Source of the DNA: Brucellaceae bacterium
Lineage (GTDB): Bacteria; Pseudomonadota; Alphaproteobacteria; Rhizobiales; Rhizobiaceae
Length of the DNA: 10,252 nucleotides
Direction: 5' to 3'
NCBI GenBank assembly: GCA_031253705.1
Contig: JAIRVW010000141.1
Span: forward strand, 1-10,252
This document shows positions 5,200-10,252 of this stretch, one piece after another. Position numbers and translations under genes: made by a program. Each line of letters begins with the position of its first letter. Positions within the stretch are counted from its first letter, which is position 1. Below the pieces are notes generated by a model. The model was given only the letters and a program-made list of their open reading frames with translations. It had not been told where the DNA came from and did not search any database.

Positions 5200-6852
5200 A
5201 TGGCAGGAAATGATGCGGCAATTGCAGCAGGCGTGCATGCGCTGAAAGCTCATTGGCAGACAGTTGCGAGGCAGCAGAATATGCGTGAAGCCTTTGCCGG
5301 TGATCCGCAACGCTTTGAGCGCTATTCCCTGAAGCTGGATGATCTGCTGCTCGACTGGTCAAAATGCCGGATCAATGATGAGACGATGGCGCTTCTCAAA
5401 AATCTGGCCGTGGCCTGCGATGTTGAAGGTCAGCGCAATGCCATGTTTGCCGGAGAGCTGATTAACACCACGGAAAACCGTGCGGTGCTGCATGTGGCAT
5501 TGCGGGCAAAACGCGATGACGTGATTATGACCGGCGGCGAAAATGTCGTGCCGCATGTGCAGGACGTACTGCATCGCATGAGTGTTTTCAGCGAGGCAAT
5601 CCGTGCCGGTGAACTGGCTGGGGCAACAGGGCGCACAATCACCGATGTGGTTAATATCGGCATCGGCGGCTCTGATCTCGGGCCGGTGATGGCGACACTG
5701 GCGCTCACGCCTTATCATGACGGGCCGAATACACATTTTGTTTCCAATATTGATCCGGCACATATTGCCGATACGCTGCGCGATCTCGATCCGGAAACCA
5801 CGCTGATCATTATCGCGTCGAAAACCTTCACCACGATTGAAACCATGACCAATGCTAAAACCGCCCGCAAATGGGTGGCCGATGCTTTGGGTGAGGAGGC
5901 TGTCGGCGCGCATTTTGTTGCGGTTTCCACGGCTCTGGACAAGGTTGCGGCCTTCGGTATTCAGCCGGAGCGGGTTTTCGGCTTCTGGGACTGGGTTGGC
6001 GGCCGCTATTCCGTCTGGTCATCCATCGGCCTGCCGGTGATGCTGGCAATCGGGGCGCACCGGTTTAAAGAATTTCTCGCCGGTGCTCACGCGATGGACG
6101 AGCATTTCCGTACCGCCCCATTTGGGCAGAATCTGCCGATGATGCTCGGCGTGATCGGCTACTGGCACCGTGATATTTGCGGCTTTAACAGCCGTGCGAT
6201 TATCCCTTATGACCAGCATCTGGCGCGCCTGCCTGCTTATTTCCAACAGCTGGATATGGAATCCAACGGCAAAAGCGTAAAGCGTGACGGTTCACCGGTT
6301 ACCGGTGCCACGGGGCCGGTGGTCTGGGGCGAGCCCGGTACCAATGGTCAGCATGCGTTTTTCCAGCTGCTGCATCAGGGCACTGATACAATTCCGCTGG
6401 AATTTATGATCGCAGTGCACAGCCATGAAACGGAGCTTTTGGAACAGCATCAGATGCTGCTGGCTAATTGCTTTGCCCAGAGTGAGGCTTTGATGAAAGG
6501 CCGCACGCTGGAAGAGGCACAGGCACAGTTGCGTGCACGCAAAATGCCGGAAGCGGATGTGACACGTATTGCACCGCATCGTGTTTTCTCCGGCAACCGT
6601 CCGTCGATTACGATTATCTACGACAAGCTGACACCTTTTGCGCTCGGACGTTTGATTGCACTTTACGAGCACCGCGTTTTTGTCGAAGCACAGCTTTTCG
6701 GGATCAATGCCTTTGACCAGTGGGGCGTAGAGCTTGGCAAGGAACTGGCAACAGAATTGCTGGATGTCGTTACCGGAAAACAAAATGCCGGTGGTCGCGA
6801 CGCCTCGACGCAAGGTCTGATTGCACATCTTCATCAGGCATCGCAGATGTAA
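5200..6852 (+). CDS. pgi: Glucose-6-phosphate isomerase
   Basis: The 550-residue cytoplasmic enzyme interconverts glucose 6-phosphate and fructose 6-phosphate, linking glycolysis/gluconeogenesis with the Entner-Doudoroff and pentose phosphate routes. [14 protein letters not shown] (152-165) and [14 protein letters not shown] (206-219) bind the sugar phosphate. [14 protein letters not shown] (264-277) is the first family signature and [19 protein letters not shown] (499-517) the second. The catalytic residues are present: Glu354 in MESNGKS, His385 in [13 protein letters not shown] and Lys514 in GVELGKE. The length equals that of long-form bacterial enzymes, and the sequence closely recalls Brucella Pgi. 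The ATG at 5200 has GGGAG 8 nt upstream. No terminator follows, so transcription may continue into the hydrolase gene 145 bp downstream. Confidence 0.98.
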   Translation: MAGNDAAIAAGVHALKAHWQTVARQQNMREAFAGDPQRFERYSLKLDDLLLDWSKCRINDETMALLKNLAVACDVEGQRNAMFAGELINTTENRAVLHVALRAKRDDVIMTGGENVVPHVQDVLHRMSVFSEAIRAGELAGATGRTITDVVNIGIGGSDLGPVMATLALTPYHDGPNTHFVSNIDPAHIADTLRDLDPETTLIIIASKTFTTIETMTNAKTARKWVADALGEEAVGAHFVAVSTALDKVAAFGIQPERVFGFWDWVGGRYSVWSSIGLPVMLAIGAHRFKEFLAGAHAMDEHFRTAPFGQNLPMMLGVIGYWHRDICGFNSRAIIPYDQHLARLPAYFQQLDMESNGKSVKRDGSPVTGATGPVVWGEPGTNGQHAFFQLLHQGTDTIPLEFMIAVHSHETELLEQHQMLLANCFAQSEALMKGRTLEEAQAQLRARKMPEADVTRIAPHRVFSGNRPSITIIYDKLTPFALGRLIALYEHRVFVEAQLFGINAFDQWGVELGKELATELLDVVTGKQNAGGRDASTQGLIAHLHQASQM

Positions 6853-6941
6853 AAACCTGTTCCTCATACACTGAAAAATTATTCACCGAGACGTGACAAT
6901 CAATCGTTTTTCGTGTTTGTTGATAATGGTTTATGGAGTAA

Positions 6942-6978
6942 CCGCCGGAATAAGGTGACTGAAATTCCTGTCCGGCGG
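6942..6978 (+). repeat. Inverted repeat in the leader of the aspartoacylase-like gene
   Basis: CCGCCGGA (6942-6949) is the exact complement of TCCGGCGG (6971-6978). An alternative nested fold keeps CCGCC with GGCGG and adds GGAAT (6947-6951) with ATTCC (6964-6968). It ends 9 nt before the Shine-Dalgarno of the next gene. No T-run follows, so it is not a usual terminator of pgi; an operator or a translation-affecting hairpin is possible. Confidence 0.5.
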
Positions 6979-6987
6979 ACAATGGGT

Positions 6988-6992
6988 GGAAG
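6988..6992 (+). promoter_or_regulatory. Ribosome-binding site deciding the start of the aspartoacylase-like gene
   Basis: GGAAG lies 5 nt before the ATG at 6998. The in-frame GTG at 6986 overlaps this site and is therefore less likely to be the start. Confidence 0.65.
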
Positions 6993-6997
6993 ACATT

Positions 6998-8059
6998 ATG
7001 AAAACTGATCGGATACAGTTTGCCGGTGACGTGCCGGGCATTCAGGTGGAAATGCGTGTGCTGCGTTTTGAAGGCAGCGATACAAGCGCGCCGGCTGCTT
7101 ATTTGCAGTCCTCATTGCACGGTGCTGAATTGCCGGGGCAGGCTGCGCTGCATTTTCTCATTCCGATGCTGCGTAAAGCTGAAGATGAAGGCCGTATCAA
7201 AGGCGATATCACACTTGTGCCGCAGGCCAATCCGGTGGCATCCAATCAGTGGCAGAGCCACCAGCATCTCGGCCGTTTCGAGTTTTTCTCTGGTGTAAAT
7301 TTCAACCGCAATTTCCCGCTGCTGGAAGATTTTGATACGTCTGCGCTGCCGCAGCCCGATGCGCCGGTTTCGATCGATAAGCGTATCAAGGCGATGCTGG
7401 TTCGCATGGCGTTGAAACATGAGATCGTGCTTGATCTGCACTGTGATGATGAGAGTGAAAACTATCTCTATGTGCATGAAAATTACGCGGAAGATCTGCG
7501 CGATCTGGCAACGGCACTGCGCTCAACCGCAATTCTTGCCGGTGATTCCACTGTCAGCGCGGCTTTTGAAGAAGCATGTGTTAATCCGCTTCTGCATATG
7601 AAAGCCGAAGAGCGTGATATGCGCCGTCGTGCGGTAACAACTGTTGAATTCCGTGGTCTGAATGATGTTGATCCGGCAACCGGTCTGGCTGATGCGGAAG
7701 GATTGTATCGCTTCCTCGTGCATCGCGGCGTGGTAGAAGATGCATCCAGCCAGCTGGGTGAGCCGTTTAACGGTCCGATTGCACCTTTCTCCCGTGTGGA
7801 AATGATCCGCACACCGCAGGGCGGTATGGTGCTGTATCATGTCGCGCTGGGCGATATCGTCAAAAAAGGCGATCTGCTGGCAACGATTGTCACCGTACCG
7901 GGTGAACCAGAGCATGATATCAAGCTCTGCGCACCGCAGGCCGGTCGTGTTTTAACCTATCGCAGCCTGCGCTATCTGCGCCGCGGCGATGATGTGATGA
8001 AGCTGATCGGTGATGAACCATCAGCACAAAGCAAACCTGCCGGTTCACTGGAGGCATAA
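6998..8059 (+). CDS. Succinylglutamate desuccinylase/aspartoacylase-family zinc hydrolase
   Basis: The 353-residue protein belongs to the M14-like AstE/ASPA amide hydrolases, which remove an acyl group from an N-acylated amino acid or similar compound. His41 and Glu44 (LHGAELPG) and His148 (LDLHCDD) are the expected zinc ligands. NFNRNFP (101-107) gives the Asn-Arg that binds a substrate carboxylate, and Glu217 in TTVEFRG fits the general base. The C-terminal part (about 262-340, with GGMVLYHVALGDIVKKGDLL) looks like the beta-barrel or lipoyl-like cap of this group. There is no signal peptide, so it should be cytoplasmic. None of the other arginine succinyltransferase-pathway genes is present, so AstE itself is unlikely and the substrate is unknown. 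Its stop overlaps the start of a HAD hydrolase gene by one base, which implies a shared role. A strong inverted repeat lies just upstream. Confidence 0.86.
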   Translation: MKTDRIQFAGDVPGIQVEMRVLRFEGSDTSAPAAYLQSSLHGAELPGQAALHFLIPMLRKAEDEGRIKGDITLVPQANPVASNQWQSHQHLGRFEFFSGVNFNRNFPLLEDFDTSALPQPDAPVSIDKRIKAMLVRMALKHEIVLDLHCDDESENYLYVHENYAEDLRDLATALRSTAILAGDSTVSAAFEEACVNPLLHMKAEERDMRRRAVTTVEFRGLNDVDPATGLADAEGLYRFLVHRGVVEDASSQLGEPFNGPIAPFSRVEMIRTPQGGMVLYHVALGDIVKKGDLLATIVTVPGEPEHDIKLCAPQAGRVLTYRSLRYLRRGDDVMKLIGDEPSAQSKPAGSLEA

Positions 8060-8799
8060 TGTCAGAAACTGCAGCAGTGCCGTCCGGCTCTGAAAAAACA
8101 ATCCGTGCGATTCTTTTTGACAAGGACGGCACGCTTGTTGATTTTAACAGGACATGGTTTTCCATTGCCTGTGAACTGGCCCGACGCTCTGCTGCCGGTG
8201 ATGATGCGCTTGCGAAAACGCTGCTGGATGCAGGCGGATATGACTGGCAGGAAGAGAAGTTCCGCGCCAATTCCGTTATCGCTGCCGGAACAGTTGAGGA
8301 CATTGTCACGCTCTGGCACCCGCAGGACAATGAAGAACAGCATCGTCTGCGTGTGGCGGAATATGACACTTACGGTGTTGAAGAAGGCGCAAAGCAGGCA
8401 GTTGCGGTTGAGGCACTGAACCAGACTTTGCAGGCGCTGAAAGATGCCGGTTTTGTGCTCGGTATTGCCACCAATGATTCTGAAGCCGGTGCGCGGGCAA
8501 CCGCCGCAGCACTGGGCATCAGCGATCTGTTCTCCGGTTTTATCGGTTATGATACGGCAGCGCGTGCCAAGCCTTATGCCGATCCGTTGCTGCATTTTGC
8601 AGCAGAAGTCGGCGTGGCGCCGGAGCATGTGGCAATGGTGGGTGACAATCCGCATGATATGGAATGTGCCAGAGCGGCCAAAGCAGGTCTCGCCGTTGGT
8701 GTGCTGACAGGCAACAGCCCGCGTGAAGTGCTGGAACCGCTGGCCGATATTGTGCTGCCATCCATTGCAGACCTACCGGATTATCTGGCTCGGAAGTAA
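8059..8799 (+). CDS. HAD-superfamily hydrolase, phosphoglycolate phosphatase-like
   Basis: The 246-residue protein has all four HAD motifs: FDKDGTLVDF with nucleophile Asp21 and Asp23, GIATND with Thr138, AKPYADP with Lys171, and VGDNPHDMECA with Asp196 and Asp200. The helical insert after motif I (about 30-115) is the C1-type cap of Gph-like phosphatases. Such enzymes dephosphorylate small metabolites; the substrate cannot be read from sequence. The ATG overlaps the stop of the preceding zinc hydrolase (TAATG), with GGAGG 4 nt upstream, so the two are translationally coupled. A strong terminator follows 19 bp after the stop. The unit is therefore the hydrolase plus this phosphatase, possibly with pgi. 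Gph itself (2-phosphoglycolate salvage) is possible but not shown. Confidence 0.88.
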   Translation: MSETAAVPSGSEKTIRAILFDKDGTLVDFNRTWFSIACELARRSAAGDDALAKTLLDAGGYDWQEEKFRANSVIAAGTVEDIVTLWHPQDNEEQHRLRVAEYDTYGVEEGAKQAVAVEALNQTLQALKDAGFVLGIATNDSEAGARATAAALGISDLFSGFIGYDTAARAKPYADPLLHFAAEVGVAPEHVAMVGDNPHDMECARAAKAGLAVGVLTGNSPREVLEPLADIVLPSIADLPDYLARK

Positions 8800-8818
8800 G
8801 TATCCGTGTTTTAAAAAT

Positions 8819-8857
8819 AAAGGCCGGTGCCTCATTCCTGATGCACCGGCCTTTTTT
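8819..8857. terminator. Strong intrinsic terminator, probably bidirectional
   Basis: AAAGGCCGGTGC-type arm (8819-8830) pairs perfectly over 12 positions with 8843-8854 around a 12-nt loop and runs into T6 at 8852-8857. The reverse strand ends in a T-rich run as well (8812-8820). It separates the HAD gene from the convergent small exported protein gene and should serve both. Confidence 0.92.
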
Positions 8858-8874
8858 GTTATTCGTGTTGTGTT

Positions 8875-9279
8875 TTATTCCGGCATGACTTTGATTTTCA
8901 CATAGCCATTGTAAATCTGCACAAAAATCAGCGGCGTGCCGTTGATAATGGCGGATTGTGTTTCGTCACTGATCTGGCTGTTGGCAATCAGCTTGCCGAT
9001 TAAAGCGCGGTTCTCTTTGATATCAAAAAAGAAATCCAGATTATCTTCAGGATCGCGATGCCCCAGAGCATAAACATTGGCACGATCCTGCTGGATAATG
9101 CCTTCCACTTTGGTCAGGAGGTTCCCTGACGAATTATAATGATCCTTTTTGCTCAGCCTTGCATAATATGAATCAATCGCTTTTTCCTGCGCAAAACCGG
9201 TGCTGCTGAGAGCCGGAAGACTGATAAGAGCTGCGGCAAATGCCAGTCTTTTCAAGAGTTTTTGTTTAGTTGGCTTCAT
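8875..9279 (-). CDS. Small exported protein of unknown function
   Basis: The 134-residue protein starts with a typical Sec signal peptide: a basic N-region (MKPTKQKLLKR), a hydrophobic core (LAFAAALISLPAL) and a likely signal peptidase I site after STGFA, before QEK. The mature part of about 103 residues has no cysteine and no motif I recognise. It contains NLLTKVEGIIQQDRANVYA and DFFFDIKENRALIGKLI, and ends in a hydrophobic/basic strand (LIFVQIYNGYVKIKVMPE). A periplasmic location is inferred. The ATG at 9279 has AGGAA about 9 nt upstream. It follows the rhodanese-like gene by 52 bp on the same strand and probably forms a two-gene unit ending at the terminator at 8819-8857. Confidence 0.8.
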   Translation of the reverse strand: MKPTKQKLLKRLAFAAALISLPALSSTGFAQEKAIDSYYARLSKKDHYNSSGNLLTKVEGIIQQDRANVYALGHRDPEDNLDFFFDIKENRALIGKLIANSQISDETQSAIINGTPLIFVQIYNGYVKIKVMPE

Positions 9280-9331
9280 ATTGTGCTATTCCTGAATATC
9301 AGCATCATCGGGCAGATAAGAGTGCAGCCGG

Positions 9332-10252
9332 TCACTTGAGCGTCACCGTCGGCAATCCGTTGGCAACCCATGCTTCCAGCCCGCCGCGATACCAGTAAGT
9401 CGGCCAGCCTAATGTGCCTGCACGCAAGGCGGCATTAAAGGATGTACGCTCGCGCATATTCTGACCGAAAAACACCAGAGCTACATCACGGCGCCCTTTG
9501 GTTTTGTCCGTCAGCCATTCATTGAGGGCAGACTGGAACCGGTCTGTCGTGCTGCCATCCGTACCGGCATCGGCCAGAGAATAGGCATCCGGCAATGTTT
9601 CACGCAAACCGCCTGTATCAATGAGCAGGATATCCGTTCCTGTTTTCAGCATGTCGACCAGATCAACGGTTTTAATGACCTTGGCCTTCCGGATGTAATT
9701 CGGCGTTGCCCCTTTATAAGGTGCCGGAAACAGCATGACTGTCGGCGGAACACCCAGATCTTCCAGTTCATCAAAGCGCTGAGATACAGTGGTCTGTGCC
9801 GGAGCAGTGCCGCCCGAGCCGCCGGTGCTGCCGCCTGTTGTCGAGACCGGCGTTGTACCGCTTTCTGGCGCTGCGATATCGCCGCCGACGGTTTTCATCT
9901 CGATATCCGAGATCATCACGGCCAGATGCTCGATCAGATCATAGCACATGGTCACCGAGGCTTCGCGCGGGCTGTACCATGCATTGAGCTGGCCGCAGTC
10001 CTTGAATGTAATTTGCAATGGCCGTGGCATGACATAGGTTTCGCCAAGGCGCTGAATATAGCCTTTCAGGCCGCCGGAGAGGTGGTTGGCCAGCAAATTG
10101 CCAACGCGGCGCTGAGACGGCTCAAAGGCAACCGAAATCGGAGAACCCGGTGCATCAGCCGGTGCCTCGCCGTCGGGATGCCATGCACCGACACGGGTAT
10201 GCGGTGCCAGAATACGCCGCCATGCACGGTTTTGTTTGCTGAATTCATCGCC
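9332..10252 (-). CDS. Protein with a C-terminal rhodanese-like domain lacking the catalytic Cys (runs off right edge)
   Basis: The last 306 residues are in the window; the frame is open to the right edge, so the N-terminus is missing. Residues 75-110 (numbered from the edge; MPRPLQITFKDCGQLNAWY, then MCYDLIEH) resemble the CG-x2-NAWY and CYEL stretch of the DUF4344 putative metallopeptidases. No HExxH follows in this window. A Gly/Ser/Thr-rich linker (122-156) leads to a rhodanese-like domain (about 165-306) with LLIDTGG, RETLPDAYSL, NAALRAGTLGWPTYWYRGG and LEAWVANGLP. At the place of the active-site loop it reads FFGQNMRERTSFNAAL, without cysteine, so sulfur transfer is unlikely. The role is unknown and location cannot be judged without the N-terminus. 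The next gene on the strand encodes a small exported protein. Confidence 0.75.
   Translation of the reverse strand, partial: GDEFSKQNRAWRRILAPHTRVGAWHPDGEAPADAPGSPISVAFEPSQRRVGNLLANHLSGGLKGYIQRLGETYVMPRPLQITFKDCGQLNAWYSPREASVTMCYDLIEHLAVMISDIEMKTVGGDIAAPESGTTPVSTTGGSTGGSGGTAPAQTTVSQRFDELEDLGVPPTVMLFPAPYKGATPNYIRKAKVIKTVDLVDMLKTGTDILLIDTGGLRETLPDAYSLADAGTDGSTTDRFQSALNEWLTDKTKGRRDVALVFFGQNMRERTSFNAALRAGTLGWPTYWYRGGLEAWVANGLPTVTLK

Noticed and set aside
5356..5362. TGGTCAA inside pgi as a RutR site
   Set aside because: There is no left arm and it lies in coding sequence.
6986..6997. GTG start for the aspartoacylase-like gene at 6986
   Set aside because: The codon overlaps the ribosome-binding site of the ATG at 6998 and has none of its own.
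10094..10096. TTG at 10096 as the start of the rhodanese-like gene
   Set aside because: The same frame stays open to the right edge with protein-like sequence (for example VGAWHPDGEAPADAPG), so the gene begins outside the window.
1..10252. Insertion sequences, CRISPR array, tRNA or rRNA genes, or signs of a recent island
   Set aside because: No transposase, array of spaced repeats or cloverleaf was seen, and composition looks even across the coding regions.

Overview
This looks like chromosomal DNA of an alphaproteobacterium of the Rhizobiales, most likely in or near the Brucellaceae. That placement is inferred from memory of related proteins, mainly the Brucella-like glucose-6-phosphate isomerase, the RutR, PreT/PreA and CoxG types, and moderate-GC codon use. 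No search was run. I see no tRNA, rRNA, insertion sequence, phage gene or CRISPR array.

The left half (1-4510) is a reductive pyrimidine-degradation locus. It holds the first 61 codons of a zinc-dependent hydantoinase/carbamoylase-family amidase (1-184, minus), then a divergent RutR-type TetR regulator (543-1277, plus). Convergent to the regulator lies the two-gene operon preT-preA (4185-1380, minus), encoding the two subunits of NAD-dependent dihydropyrimidine dehydrogenase. PreTA reduces uracil or thymine. An amidohydrolase, not seen here and expected beyond the left edge, would open the ring. The amidase would then release the beta-amino acid, NH3 and CO2. A 12-of-14 match to the RutR operator lies about 300 bp upstream of preT, between plausible -35 and -10 elements, so uracil-sensitive control by the neighbouring regulator is likely.

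The 349-bp gap upstream of preT (4186-4534) is the most unusual part of the window. It carries the RutR-like operator and then an 83-nt element that folds on paper into a three-way junction closed by a 15-bp helix with one bulge. Next come a pair of helices that could form a pseudoknot and a set of mutually exclusive hairpins. This may be an undescribed structured leader RNA of the pyrimidine operon, or a dispersed palindromic repeat.

The centre holds an orphan CoxG-like protein (4535-4999, minus) divergent from pgi (5200-6852, plus). Downstream of pgi on the same strand is a translationally coupled pair: an AstE/aspartoacylase-like zinc hydrolase and a HAD phosphatase-like hydrolase. The pair ends in a strong, probably bidirectional terminator at 8819-8857. 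The right end carries two minus-strand genes of unknown role: a multidomain protein with a rhodanese-like domain lacking the catalytic cysteine (runs off the right edge), followed by a small exported protein.
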